Of a stretch of DNA of 64,000 bases, positions 28,520 through 37,253 are shown one piece after another (the stretch's first letter is position 1; each line of letters starts with the position of its first letter). The notes under the pieces were generated by a model. That model was given only the letters and a program-made list of their open reading frames with translations, was not told the DNA's origin and did no database searches. Source of the DNA: Pseudoalteromonas galatheae (GTDB taxonomy: Bacteria > Pseudomonadota > Gammaproteobacteria > Enterobacterales > Alteromonadaceae); NCBI RefSeq assembly GCF_005886105.2, contig NZ_PNCO02000002.1:124001-188000 (forward strand). Direction: 5' to 3'. The translations under genes were made by a program, and so were the position numbers.

Positions 28520-29765
28520 GATTGCAATAATTGGAAGCGGTATTTCAGGTATGACTGCAGCATACCTTTTAAGTCGTCAACATGACGTAAAAGTGTTTGA
28601 AAAAAATGATTATATTGGCGGTCATACGGCAACTATTGATGTTGAACACCAAGGCGAAAAACTCGCGATTGATACTGGCTTTATCGTATTTAACGACAGA
28701 ACCTATCCAAAATTTGAAAAACTACTGGCTGAGATCGGTATTAGTCGTCAAGAAACTGAAATGAGCTTTAGCGTTCACAACAGTCAATCCAAATTTGAGT
28801 ACAATGGCCACTCACTCCGCACATTATTTGCGCAAAAGCGTAACCTATTGAGACCAACTTTCTGGCGATTGCTAAAGGATATTGTACGTTTTAATGGTCT
28901 CTGTAAGTCACTGTATGAAAAAGACGATTATGAAGGTGTTGAAACGCTCGGCAAACTTCTAGAGAAGCACCACTTTAATGAATTTTTTAAATTGCATTAC
29001 ATCTTGCCTATGGGTGCCGCGATTTGGTCAACTAGTATCAAAGAAATGCTCGACTTTGAAGCTAAGTTCTTTGTCCAGTTTTTCTTCAACCATGGGCTCT
29101 TGGACATCACCAATCGCCCTCAATGGTATGTTATCCCAGGTGGTTCCAGGGAATACATTCAACCATTGGTGGCAGAATTTAAAGACAATATTGTGCTTAA
29201 TGCTGACATCGAAACAGTGGTTCGTGATGAGGCTGGTGTGACCATCATCTTCAAAGATGGTAGTAATGAGTACTTCGATAAAGTCGTCTTTGCGTGTCAT
29301 AGCGATCAGGCTTTAGCATTACTAAATACCCCATCGAGTGATGAACAAGCGATACTTGGTGCCATCCCTTATACTGCAAACTCTGTAGTGCTACACACTG
29401 ACACTCGGTTATTGCCAAAACGTCCGCTGGCGTGGGCCAGTTGGAACTATTTATTAAACGAAGCGACGGACAGAGCCGCTGTTGTCACCTATCAAATGAA
29501 CATACTGCAAGGGTTTGACGCTAAACATCAATACTGCGTCACGTTAAATCATGATGAAGGGATAGCTGAAGACAAAGTGATCCGCCGTTTTGTTTATCAT
29601 CATCCGGTTTTCAATACCACCAGCATTGCGGCTCAAAAACGTAAAGCTGATATTGATGGTAAACACCATAGTTATTTTTGTGGTGCATACTGGTTCAACG
29701 GTTTTCATGAAGATGGTGTGAGAAGTGCAGTAGATGTGGCTGAGCAATTGGGTATCTCATTTTGA
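28512..29765 (+). CDS. FAD-dependent amine-oxidase-like oxidoreductase
   Basis: A 417-residue flavoprotein with the dinucleotide motif [18 protein letters not shown] at residues 4-21 and the second-strand GGHTATIDV, typical of the NAD(P)-binding_8/amine oxidase group. Homologues sit beside DUF1365 and CFA-synthase-like genes in many bacteria. In R. sphaeroides members of the corresponding regulon make furan fatty acids through a methylase, a desaturase (UfaD) and an oxygen-inserting protein (UfaO). This protein may be one of those oxidoreductases; I infer that from context, not from a diagnostic residue. It overlaps both flanking genes. Confidence 0.85.
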   Translation: MAKIAIIGSGISGMTAAYLLSRQHDVKVFEKNDYIGGHTATIDVEHQGEKLAIDTGFIVFNDRTYPKFEKLLAEIGISRQETEMSFSVHNSQSKFEYNGHSLRTLFAQKRNLLRPTFWRLLKDIVRFNGLCKSLYEKDDYEGVETLGKLLEKHHFNEFFKLHYILPMGAAIWSTSIKEMLDFEAKFFVQFFFNHGLLDITNRPQWYVIPGGSREYIQPLVAEFKDNIVLNADIETVVRDEAGVTIIFKDGSNEYFDKVVFACHSDQALALLNTPSSDEQAILGAIPYTANSVVLHTDTRLLPKRPLAWASWNYLLNEATDRAAVVTYQMNILQGFDAKHQYCVTLNHDEGIAEDKVIRRFVYHHPVFNTTSIAAQKRKADIDGKHHSYFCGAYWFNGFHEDGVRSAVDVAEQLGISF

Positions 29766-30493
29766 ATAGTGCAATACTGGTGGGCAAAGTCAGGCATCGG
29801 CGGTTTGCCCATGCCAATCACGTATTTTCCTATCCCATGTATATGATGTGGCTAGATTTAAGTGAAATTGACGCACTCAATAGCGTTTCACCAAAGTTTG
29901 GTACATCTGGTTTAAAACTGCTTAAGTTTAACCAAGCTGACTATATTATCACAGAAGGGGAAAGCTTAGTTGAGCGCGCACGTGCCAAGTCAAATGCACT
30001 AGGAAAGCCCGTTTCTTCACAAATAAAAGTATATTTAATGGCGCAAATACGCTGTTTAGGCTTTTATTTCAGTCCAGTTAATTTCTACTTTTTTGAAGAC
30101 GAAAAGGGCTCTGGTTTTAGTCATATGCTTGCCGAGGTAAGTAACACGCCTTGGAATGAGCGTCATTTTTATTTAGTTGAATTAAATAAAGATGTGAACT
30201 TTAAAAAAGAATTTCACGTATCACCTTTTATGAATTTGGATATGCACTACCATTGGAAAGTGAAGCCACCTGGTAGCAAGACACTAATTCATATTGAAAA
30301 TAGAAAAGGTGACGAGTTGCTATTTGATGCCACGATGACGCTCAAAAAGCAGGAACTCAATGAAGCAAATATTAATCAATTGCTCAAGCGGTTTCCTGCA
30401 ATGACATGGAGCATAGCTAAAGGTATTTATTGGCAAGCGTTGAAGTTGTTCTTAAAAAAAGTGCCTTTTGTTGGGCATCCCGGAAGAGTATAA
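29762..30493 (+). CDS. DUF1365 family protein
   Basis: A 243-residue protein starting at a TTG that overlaps the upstream stop by four bases: [20 protein letters not shown], followed by [13 protein letters not shown], the standard DUF1365 opening. [14 protein letters not shown] (about 97) and [15 protein letters not shown] (about 129) are further family motifs. The function is unknown, but the family is tightly linked with the preceding FAD oxidoreductase and following CFA-type methylase across bacteria. No signal peptide is seen; a role at the membrane surface in modifying fatty-acyl chains is plausible. Confidence 0.88.
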   Translation: MNSAILVGKVRHRRFAHANHVFSYPMYMMWLDLSEIDALNSVSPKFGTSGLKLLKFNQADYIITEGESLVERARAKSNALGKPVSSQIKVYLMAQIRCLGFYFSPVNFYFFEDEKGSGFSHMLAEVSNTPWNERHFYLVELNKDVNFKKEFHVSPFMNLDMHYHWKVKPPGSKTLIHIENRKGDELLFDATMTLKKQELNEANINQLLKRFPAMTWSIAKGIYWQALKLFLKKVPFVGHPGRV

Positions 30494-30494
30494 G

Positions 30495-31757
30495 ATGGAA
30501 AATACCACGATAATATCCTCATCAATTTCGCTTTCTACGTTTGATAGATTGTATAAAAAACTCGTCTTTGGCGCGTTGAATACTTTAGAAACCGGAAAAG
30601 TGGTACTTGTCGAAGGCGACCAAAAATACTGTTTTGGTGACCCAGAAACAAGCCTAAGCGTTGATATTCATGTTCATTCAGCTCAAATGTATAAGCTATT
30701 TGCACTTGGCGGCAGTGTTGGAGCGGGGGAATCTTACATTCTTGGTCACTGGAGTTGTTCAGATTTAACCAAACTGATTGAGATCTTCGTCCTAAACCAA
30801 GCTCAGCTGGATGCCTTTGAAAATAAGTTTGCATTTTTCTCCGGCATTGTGAATAAGATAAAGCATCTTAAAAACAAAAACTCAAAACAAGGATCAAAGC
30901 GTAACATTGTCGCCCACTACGACCTTGGTAACGACCTATATGAATCGTTTTTAAGTGAAGAAATGCTTTATTCTAGTGCAGTGTATCCCTCAAAGGAGGC
31001 ATCGCTTGAAGAAGCGCAGCAACATAAGTTAGCAGCAATCTGTGAGCGGTTGGATCTTCAGTCAACTGACAAAGTTGTTGAAATTGGCACAGGGTGGGGG
31101 GCATTTGCGGTTTATGCTGCGAAAAACTACGGCTGCCATATAACCACGACAACTATTTCAGAAGAGCAGCATGCGTACGTAAAAGCATTGGTTGAAAAAG
31201 AAGGGTTGCAGCAGCATATCACGTTACTAAAAAAAGATTATCGCGAATTGGATGGCCAGTACGACAAGCTGGTATCAATTGAAATGATTGAAGCAGTTGG
31301 ACACGCGTATTTATCGGGCTTTTTTGCTAAATGTAACGACTTATTAAAGCCGACAGGCGCAATGCTTATTCAAGCTATTACTATAGCTTGTCAACGTTAT
31401 CAGCACTACCTTAAGCAATCGGATTTCATTCAGCAGTACATTTTTCCCGGCGGTTGTCTTCCTTCCGTGAGTGAAATGAGCAAACAAATCGTAAATTCCA
31501 CAGATATGGTTGTCCATGAACTCCATGATATCGGTCTGCACTACGCCAGAACGCTATACGATTGGCGTGTTCGGTTTGAAAAAGCATGGCCTTCACTTGA
31601 TGGTAAACGTTTCGATGAGCGCTTTTATCGCCTTTGGCAATTTTATTTATGCTACTGCGAAGGGGCGTTTAAACAAAGAGCAACCAGTGCAGTACATTTA
31701 GTCGCCAGAAAACCAAGATATCAGTCACATGTCTGTACTCAAACATTGGATTACTAA
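30495..31757 (+). CDS. cfa: Cyclopropane-fatty-acyl-phospholipid synthase-like methylase
   Basis: SAM-dependent methylase acting on unsaturated acyl chains of membrane phospholipids. I place the start at the ATG at 30495, one base after the DUF1365 stop; an upstream TTG would add nine residues read through that gene. The product is 420 residues. NIVAHYDLGNDLYESFLSEE, MLYSSAVYPS, the SAM motif VVEIGTGWGAFAVYAA (about 193) and SIEMIEAVG are intact. It may be a true CFA synthase or the furan-fatty-acid methylase (UfaM-like) of ChrR-sigma regulons; the neighbourhood makes the second possible. The 3' end overlaps the DUF2878 gene by 29 bases. Confidence 0.88.
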   Translation: MENTTIISSSISLSTFDRLYKKLVFGALNTLETGKVVLVEGDQKYCFGDPETSLSVDIHVHSAQMYKLFALGGSVGAGESYILGHWSCSDLTKLIEIFVLNQAQLDAFENKFAFFSGIVNKIKHLKNKNSKQGSKRNIVAHYDLGNDLYESFLSEEMLYSSAVYPSKEASLEEAQQHKLAAICERLDLQSTDKVVEIGTGWGAFAVYAAKNYGCHITTTTISEEQHAYVKALVEKEGLQQHITLLKKDYRELDGQYDKLVSIEMIEAVGHAYLSGFFAKCNDLLKPTGAMLIQAITIACQRYQHYLKQSDFIQQYIFPGGCLPSVSEMSKQIVNSTDMVVHELHDIGLHYARTLYDWRVRFEKAWPSLDGKRFDERFYRLWQFYLCYCEGAFKQRATSAVHLVARKPRYQSHVCTQTLDY

Positions 31758-32253
31758 CGCGCTACTCTTCCAAAGTATTTGGTTTGCTGCATTATTTTTT
31801 CGAGCAGACGCACTTTGGTTGATGTTGGTTGGCTGTCTCGTCATGCTCGCAGGGCATCAAAATAAACGTCTCAACTTGGTGCTTGCGCTCGTAGGCCCTG
31901 CCATAGGAGTGGGCATTGAACTGATTGCGGTCAAAACCCAGCTTATCAATTATCAAGGTAGTGAATTAGTTCCGCTTTGGCTTTGGGTTTTGTGGATTGC
32001 ATTGGTACTGACAATAAATAATGCACTTTCCAAACTATTAGCTCTCAAGGCGCCGATATTATTAGTGATATTTTTGGTTTGCGCGCCACCAAGCTATCTT
32101 GGAGCAGCTAACTTTGGCGTCATTTCTATATCAATGCCTTGGTACGTTTTTTGGCCAGTTTTTGGCGCGCTGTGGAGTGTGGGATTCTACTTGATAGTGA
32201 GTTTTAATCGCATTTTATGGGGTACAAAGCTTGCGCAGTTGCCAGCAAATTGA
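31729..32253 (+). CDS. DUF2878 membrane protein
   Basis: A 174-residue polytopic protein with about five to six hydrophobic helices, beginning MSVLKHWITNALLFQSIWFAA. The pattern of the first helix, then LMLVGCLVMLAGHQNKRLN and IELIAVKTQLINYQGSELVPLWLW, is that of DUF2878. The family travels with the CFA-synthase-like, DUF1365 and FAD genes. It is the last gene of the operon. The function is unknown. Confidence 0.82.
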   Translation: MSVLKHWITNALLFQSIWFAALFFRADALWLMLVGCLVMLAGHQNKRLNLVLALVGPAIGVGIELIAVKTQLINYQGSELVPLWLWVLWIALVLTINNALSKLLALKAPILLVIFLVCAPPSYLGAANFGVISISMPWYVFWPVFGALWSVGFYLIVSFNRILWGTKLAQLPAN

Positions 32254-32407
32254 TAGCGTTTGATTACAAACCCACAGGATCCGGGGCGAAACGCAATAAA
32301 ATAATAAATATTTCGGCGAATTTCGCAATTTGGGGGTTGCACATAAACGCAAAATGCATAAACATAGGTTTTGCTTAGGCAAATTATAAAGTTATAGGAA
32401 TCTAATA

Positions 32408-32683
32408 ATGAATAAAGCTCAACTAGTTGAAAAGATGGCGGCAGACGCAGAGATTTCAAAAGCAGCGGCAACTCGTGCTTTAGAAGCGTTTACTGGCGCA
32501 GTAACTAACACACTAAAAGATGGCGGTTCTGTTGCTTTAGTTGGTTTTGGCACATTCACAGTAAAAGAGCGCGCTGCGCGTACTGGTCGTAACCCACAAA
32601 CTGGCGCTGAAATCCAAATCCCAGCTGCGAACATTCCTTCATTCAAAGCAGGTAAAGGCCTAAAAGACCAAGTAAATCCTTAA
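32408..32683 (+). CDS. hup: DNA-binding protein HU
   Basis: A 91-residue histone-like protein. It starts [20 protein letters not shown] and carries the arm-region signature [21 protein letters not shown] at about 46-66, with the intercalating Pro in [17 protein letters not shown]. Length and start match HU alpha/beta rather than IHF. It dimerises and compacts or bends DNA. It is a single-gene unit with a strong terminator. Whether it is hupA or hupB cannot be told by eye. Confidence 0.93.
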   Translation: MNKAQLVEKMAADAEISKAAATRALEAFTGAVTNTLKDGGSVALVGFGTFTVKERAARTGRNPQTGAEIQIPAANIPSFKAGKGLKDQVNP

Positions 32684-32700
32684 TCCACTCGCTGGACGAG

Positions 32701-32729
32701 AAAAACCTCCCAAGTCGGAGGTTTTTTTA
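32701..32729 (+). terminator. Terminator after HU
   Basis: AAAAACCTCC and GGAGGTTTTTTT pair across CAAGTC, with the uridine run continuing. It lies 18 bases after the HU stop. Confidence 0.88.
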
Positions 32730-32827
32730 TGCCTATCATATTCATTATAATTGATACCCCTATCTTGAATTTGCTACCATCGCCCCAATCTACAGTTTTT
32801 ATCTAATAAGTTGTTTAGTCAGTTTTC

Positions 32828-33304
32828 ATGAAGCGTTCTAACCTTTTCGCCGTTATGTCATTACTCATGTTATCATGGGTAGCTGCTGCGTGCGCGACAG
32901 GGACGCCTGATGATAACTTATCCCATACTTCTGATACTCATATAACGAGCTTCGAAAACATCGCTCATAAGGGCCTCGCTGACTTCAATCAGTTACCAAG
33001 TAAACCTCGTCCTGCGACCCCAATTAAGCTCAGTGGTGAAACTACGCATCACGAAAAGGGCTTATTGCCGGAACGCGAGCGTACTAGCCACCCTAGTTAT
33101 TTTCTACATCCTAAACAACAAGCCGAGTATGCGCTTGTATTTGAACTCGCAGCAGAAAAATATGTACCGGCCTCTGTCTATGACACCAATAGACCTAAGC
33201 CCATGCCTTGGTATATGTGTGATACTCGGCCAAATAATGGCTTTATCGATAACTGTAAACCGGCAAACCTAACCTTCAAAGGCAGCCTAAGCTTCGCCTC
33301 TTAA
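32828..33304 (+). CDS. Small secreted protein upstream of secDF, candidate translation-arrest export monitor
   Basis: A 158-residue protein I do not recognise by sequence. It begins MKRSNLFAVMSLLMLSWVAA, a Sec signal peptide ending near ACATG (cleavage after Ala23, or lipidation at Cys22). The rest is hydrophilic, ending with a Pro/aromatic-rich stretch RPKPMPWYMC at about 122-131 and KPANLTFKGSLSFAS at the C terminus. Size, signal peptide and position directly before secDF equal those of VemP, the 159-residue Vibrio export monitor whose ribosome stalls near its end to switch on secDF2. A 10-bp RNA helix links the bases after its stop codon with the secD ribosome-binding region. No recognisable VemP arrest motif is seen, so the arrest role is inference from architecture. 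Confidence 0.7.
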   Translation: MKRSNLFAVMSLLMLSWVAAACATGTPDDNLSHTSDTHITSFENIAHKGLADFNQLPSKPRPATPIKLSGETTHHEKGLLPERERTSHPSYFLHPKQQAEYALVFELAAEKYVPASVYDTNRPKPMPWYMCDTRPNNGFIDNCKPANLTFKGSLSFAS

Positions 33305-33413
33305 TCATTATCTACTACCAATAAAGCACCCAAATAGTAGTTTTTGATACCCACTCTAACGTCTGTATAACCACTATTCGTTAGCAAAAAGGTATCGCTC
33401 AGATAGATAATGA
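33305..33413 (+). promoter_or_regulatory. Structured leader between the secreted ORF and secD, predicted to hide the secD ribosome-binding site
   Basis: TCATTATCTA (33305-33314, starting one base after the stop codon) is perfectly complementary to TAGATAATGA (33404-33413), which overlaps the weak secD Shine-Dalgarno GAGA. Nested inside are GATACC/GGTATC (33346-33351, 33391-33396) and CTAACG/CGTTAG (33356-33361, 33379-33384). A competing hairpin CTACTA/TAGTAG (33312-33317, 33335-33340) shares three bases with the outer helix. A ribosome stalled near the end of the upstream ORF would cover the left arm and free the secD site. Confidence 0.65.
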
Positions 33414-33420
33414 GAAAAAT

Positions 33421-35247
33421 ATGAAAGATATAAATTCACCAGCGAGGATATCAACCTCTCGTGGTACCGCAGCGCGTGCAAAACGCTTTTTCACAGCGCT
33501 TATTGTGTTCCTGTTGATCCTTTGTGCACTACCAAACTTGTATCCCAATAAGAATTTGATTCAAATTCAAGCAAGTAGTAACGAGGTTGTGTCGCTGCCT
33601 GAGCTTAAATCTCAGCTAGAAGGAGAGGGATTCAAAGTCAAGCAAATCGAGTCTCATCAAGATGGCTATTTAGTTGAACTTGAAAACCGCACGCTAACCG
33701 CTGAGGCGCGTGCGTATATGGCAGAGTCTCACTCCAAGCTAAGTGTTAAGGTAATTAGTGCTTCAACGATGCCACAGTGGTTAGAAAGTACTGGACTCAA
33801 ACCTATCAAGCTCGGGCTCGACTTGGACGGCGGCGTGTTGTTCGTACTCAAGGTTGACACAGAACAAGCGGCCGAAAATAAATTGCAGTCACTCGCAGAT
33901 GAGGCCAATAGCTTACGGATCAAAAATCGTTACCGGAACCTATCTATTCCTCAAGTTATCAGTGGTGAGCAGGTTGAGGTCGTCGCAAAAGCGCAAGGAC
34001 AAAACGAACTAGTTGCGCTTACGGCGACACTGCGCGATCTTTATCCACAGTTTACCAGTACAACTCATAAACAGGGCACTTTAACGAAAGTTAACTTCCG
34101 CTTTGCAGAAACGAAAAAAGTAGAGTTCGATAAGCAGTTAATGACCCAAGCGCTGTCTACTTTACGTTCACGTATTGAGGAGCTCGGGATCACAGAAGCG
34201 GTTACTCAACGTCAAGGCACTAATTATATACGAATTGAATTGCCTGGCGTGCAAGACCCGGAACAAGCCAAGCGTATTATCGGAGCAACAGCAAAGCTTT
34301 CATTTCATGCATTACAGGAAGTGGGAGGTCAAAAATTAAAGGATAAATCTGGCGCTTTGGTTTCTATCGACCCAGTTGCTATTTTTGGCGGTGATGAAAT
34401 TGAGTCTGCAACAGCAGGAAGAGACGAATATGGAAAGCCTTTAGTGCAGCTATTCTTATCCTCTCAAGGTGGTGAAAAGATAAATCGATTTTCTAGAAAC
34501 AATGTTGGTAAACCAATGGCCACTGTATTCAGTGAATATTACGCGGATACGAAAGGAGAGATTAAGCGCAACACAGAAGTGATTTCAGTCGCCACTATTC
34601 AACAAGTATTAAATACTCGATTTAGTATTACCAATATGCAGTCAATGGAACACGCGCAGGAGTTAGCATTATTGTTGCGGGCGGGTTCTCTTGACGCACC
34701 AATCACCATAGTTAAAGAGCAAACCATTGGTCCTTCATTAGGTGAAAAAAATATTGAAAGTGGCTTTAAAGCATTGGCATTAGGGTTAAGCCTAACTTTA
34801 CTGTTTATGGCAGTGTGGTATCGCAAGCTAGGCGCAGTAGCCATTACCTCATTATTGGTAAACCTAGTCTGCCTGATTGGATTAATGTCGCTGCTTCCTG
34901 GTGTTGTGCTTACCTTACCTGGCATTGCGGGCCTAGTTTTGACTATTGGTATGGCCGTAGACACCAATGTGATTATTTTCGAGCGAGTTCGCGAATTAAG
35001 GCGTAAAGGCATTGGGATGGTTACTGCATTAAAGCAAGGTTATCAACAAGCCATGTCGAGTATTATCGATGCTAACTTAACCACGATGATAACCGCTCTG
35101 ATCCTGCTTGGTATCGGTTATGGACCAGTAAAAGGGTTCGCGATCACTTTGGCGCTGGGCATAGTAACCAGTATTTTCGCCGGTGTGGTTGTCTCCGGTA
35201 TGTTATCAGAATCTCTTTATTCAAAATCACGTAAAGGCGTAAAGTAA
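33421..35247 (+). CDS. secD: Protein translocase subunit SecD, second-type paralog
   Basis: Inner-membrane RND-superfamily protein that pulls exported proteins out of SecYEG using an ion gradient. The 608 residues hold one N-terminal helix (about 23-41), the periplasmic P1 domain (KLGLDLDGGVLFVLKVDTEQ at about 137), and the C-terminal membrane bundle with GLVLTIGMAVDTNVIIFERV (about 502-522), including the conserved Asp. It is not preceded by tgt or yajC, the usual company of the housekeeping secDF. Together with the signal-peptide ORF upstream this suggests the regulated second copy, as secDF2 in Vibrio. Which ion it uses cannot be read from the sequence. Confidence 0.9.
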   Translation: MKDINSPARISTSRGTAARAKRFFTALIVFLLILCALPNLYPNKNLIQIQASSNEVVSLPELKSQLEGEGFKVKQIESHQDGYLVELENRTLTAEARAYMAESHSKLSVKVISASTMPQWLESTGLKPIKLGLDLDGGVLFVLKVDTEQAAENKLQSLADEANSLRIKNRYRNLSIPQVISGEQVEVVAKAQGQNELVALTATLRDLYPQFTSTTHKQGTLTKVNFRFAETKKVEFDKQLMTQALSTLRSRIEELGITEAVTQRQGTNYIRIELPGVQDPEQAKRIIGATAKLSFHALQEVGGQKLKDKSGALVSIDPVAIFGGDEIESATAGRDEYGKPLVQLFLSSQGGEKINRFSRNNVGKPMATVFSEYYADTKGEIKRNTEVISVATIQQVLNTRFSITNMQSMEHAQELALLLRAGSLDAPITIVKEQTIGPSLGEKNIESGFKALALGLSLTLLFMAVWYRKLGAVAITSLLVNLVCLIGLMSLLPGVVLTLPGIAGLVLTIGMAVDTNVIIFERVRELRRKGIGMVTALKQGYQQAMSSIIDANLTTMITALILLGIGYGPVKGFAITLALGIVTSIFAGVVVSGMLSESLYSKSRKGVK

Positions 35248-35248
35248 A

Positions 35249-36160
35249 ATGACAAGTAAAACGCAAAAGGCAAGATTCGTCGGGCTAATTTCAGGGTTGT
35301 TACTTGTCCTTGCAAGTCTCATAGCCATCACCCAAAAAGGCATTATATTAGGCCAAGACTTTACCGGCGGTTACGTTACGGTTATCGACTTACCCAAGCA
35401 AAAGAGCCAAACAGAAATGCAAAACAAGCTAGCTGAGCTTGGTGTTCAAAATGCGCGAATCTCTCTACAAAACGATGGTAGCTGGCGAGTTTTCCAAACC
35501 CCTCAGTCCACCGATGAAACACACGTCAAACAGTGGATAGAAGGACTTGAAACACAATGGCAAGCAAGCGTATTAGATGCCAGTTATCTTGGTGCGCAGG
35601 TGGGTAATGAGTTAATCGAACAAGGTGGCCTTGCAGGCATATTCGCATTACTTAGTGTATTGATTTACTTGGCGTTTAGATTTGAGTGGCGCTTGGCCGT
35701 CTCCGCAAGTATCGCGCTTTTCCATGATGTGATTGTAACGCTTGGCTTGTTTGCAATAACGCAAGTAGAGTTTGACTTAACTGTGCTTGCAGCGCTGCTA
35801 GCGATTATTGGTTATTCACTCAACGATTCGATTGTCATTGGTGATAGGGTTAGGGAGTTGCTGTTTGAAGAGCAGTGGAAGACCAGTCCCGTAGGCAAGA
35901 CCATAGACCAAGCGATAAAGGACTCAATGAGCCGCACGTTGATCACCTCTTTGACAACGCTTACTACTGTGTTAGCGATATGGTCGCTAGGCGGTGCTGG
36001 GCTTAATAGCTTTGCCATGGCGTTATGTTGCGGCATTCTCATTGGAACTCTGTCTTCTTTGGCTGTCAGTGCAACTTTGCCACAGTTTCTAGGGTTGTCG
36101 TTTAATAACTACCTGAAAGAAGAATCTGAGGCAGCAAAACGGCAGCTCGCTGAGCCATGA
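35249..36160 (+). CDS. secF: Protein translocase subunit SecF, second-type paralog
   Basis: Partner of SecD, 303 residues, with a first helix (LISGLLLVLASLIAI), the small periplasmic domain (ILGQDFTGGYVTVIDL at about 30), and the C-terminal bundle: ALLAIIGYSLNDSIVIGDRV at about 180 with the conserved N-D pair. It starts one base after the secD stop. The C terminus is short and charged. The pair forms a complete SecDF complex. The following terminator makes the unit ORF-secD-secF. Confidence 0.9.
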   Translation: MTSKTQKARFVGLISGLLLVLASLIAITQKGIILGQDFTGGYVTVIDLPKQKSQTEMQNKLAELGVQNARISLQNDGSWRVFQTPQSTDETHVKQWIEGLETQWQASVLDASYLGAQVGNELIEQGGLAGIFALLSVLIYLAFRFEWRLAVSASIALFHDVIVTLGLFAITQVEFDLTVLAALLAIIGYSLNDSIVIGDRVRELLFEEQWKTSPVGKTIDQAIKDSMSRTLITSLTTLTTVLAIWSLGGAGLNSFAMALCCGILIGTLSSLAVSATLPQFLGLSFNNYLKEESEAAKRQLAEP

Positions 36161-36177
36161 GTTTTAGATACAATTTA

Positions 36178-36214
36178 GGTTAAAAAAGTAGCAATTGCTC
36201 TTTTTTAACCTTAT
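36178..36214 (+). terminator. Terminator after secF
   Basis: GGTTAAAAAAG and CTTTTTTAACC form a perfect 11-bp stem around an 11-base loop that is itself nearly palindromic (AGCAATTGCT). The A-run/T-run inside the arms would also act in the opposite direction. Confidence 0.75.
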
Positions 36215-36261
36215 CGTACTGATGTATAATTCGCACTTCGAAAGGAGCCGGATAAGGATTA

Positions 36262-36690
36262 ATGTCAAAATATAGTTATCAAACTCGGTGCGGGAAAGTA
36301 ACCCTCTGGACCGAGCAAAATATCCTCTTTGCCTGTTTCGAAGGAAACATTAATGAGTCTATGATCCATTATTTTTCTAGGGCGCTAGAGCAATGTCGAG
36401 CTGAGATCCACGCCTCGACATGGGGTTACGTGAGTTATTCAGAAAAGGCCATAGCTGCGACACCAGAAGCCTATAAGTTACTGGTAAACACAGCAAAGCG
36501 CTGTTTGCAGTTGGGCTGTGTTAGTGCTGCGTATGTGTTGAAGTCGGCAATTGCGAAAAGCCAGATTGAAAAAATGCGCAAAGAAATAGGTATGCCAGAG
36601 CCATTAGATCAAGTTTTATTTGCTGATGTAGGCGCTGCCATTGAGTTTGTAAAAAGTACTTTAGCTACACCTGAAAAGTTGTCGGTATAA
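36262..36690 (+). CDS. Unrecognised small cytoplasmic protein, possibly STAS-like
   Basis: A 142-residue soluble protein with no signal peptide or membrane segment, starting at an ATG preceded by AAGGA. Alternating strands and helices (KVTLWTEQNILFACFEGN, then a helix ALEQCRAEIHA, then WGYVSYSEKAI, and a final helix AAIEFVKSTLA) resemble STAS or SpoIIAA-like folds, but I see no defining motif. It is a single gene between the secDF terminator and a convergent lysozyme-inhibitor gene. No function is assigned. Confidence 0.65.
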   Translation: MSKYSYQTRCGKVTLWTEQNILFACFEGNINESMIHYFSRALEQCRAEIHASTWGYVSYSEKAIAATPEAYKLLVNTAKRCLQLGCVSAAYVLKSAIAKSQIEKMRKEIGMPEPLDQVLFADVGAAIEFVKSTLATPEKLSV

Positions 36691-36744
36691 GACATCCTAA
36701 TTTTATATATAAGTGACGTTACCTACTGGGACGAGCATTTATAA

Positions 36745-37113
36745 TCAGTTTGATTGCGCCTTCACTGTCAAGGCTTCATTAGGCCGCATCTCGCAACGCG
36801 CGATGATGCGGTTGTTTTTATCTTGTTCTTGTCTAAGCAACATACCTTCGTTATTTTTTGTCCACCACACAAACCCATCACCTTGATATTTTGCCCCGCT
36901 GGCTGAACGAGCAACCTTCAATTTAACCACTTGTTCGTTAAAATGGACAATTGCCTCATTACTATCGTTGTAGTCAACCTTTATCACCGAATTATTATCG
37001 CATTGGTAGCGACTAAGTGTTTCACTCAGCTCAATTTTACGATTTGATATGTCCTCGCCACATGCACTGAGAGCAGTGGTAATTAAAATAGCAAAGGCAA
37101 TTTGAGATTTCAT
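36745..37113 (-). CDS. mliC: MliC-family lysozyme-inhibitor lipoprotein
   Basis: A 122-residue lipoprotein with signal peptide and lipobox LSAC (Cys18). The mature domain carries the MliC pattern: RYQCDNNSVIKVDY, then KLKVARSASGAKYQGDGFVWWTKNNEGML, and a C-terminal Cys (IIARCEM) that would pair with the first Cys. The family protects periplasmic murein from c-type lysozymes by inserting Ser and Lys residues into the lysozyme active site. A role against host lysozymes is expected in a marine bacterium living with animals; this is inferred. It lies downstream of the RND operon on the same strand but beyond that operon's terminator. Confidence 0.85.
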   Translation of the reverse strand: MKSQIAFAILITTALSACGEDISNRKIELSETLSRYQCDNNSVIKVDYNDSNEAIVHFNEQVVKLKVARSASGAKYQGDGFVWWTKNNEGMLLRQEQDKNNRIIARCEMRPNEALTVKAQSN

Positions 37114-37210
37114 AAACAGACTCCGACGAGAAAAAGACGGTATCTGATAATCTAGCGCAGACGGATGAAGTTAAGGTGAATAGTGTGGTTACAAGGCAAT
37201 AAAAAGCGGA

Positions 37211-37236
37211 ATAAAAAAGGCCCCGAGGGCCTTTAA
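37211..37236 (-). terminator. Terminator of the second RND operon
   Basis: Read on the minus strand, AAAGGCCC and GGGCCTTT form an 8-bp perfect stem with a three-base loop, followed by TTTTTTAT. It lies 18 bases after the RND permease stop. Confidence 0.85.
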
Positions 37237-37253
37237 ACATGATTACAAGTTAA

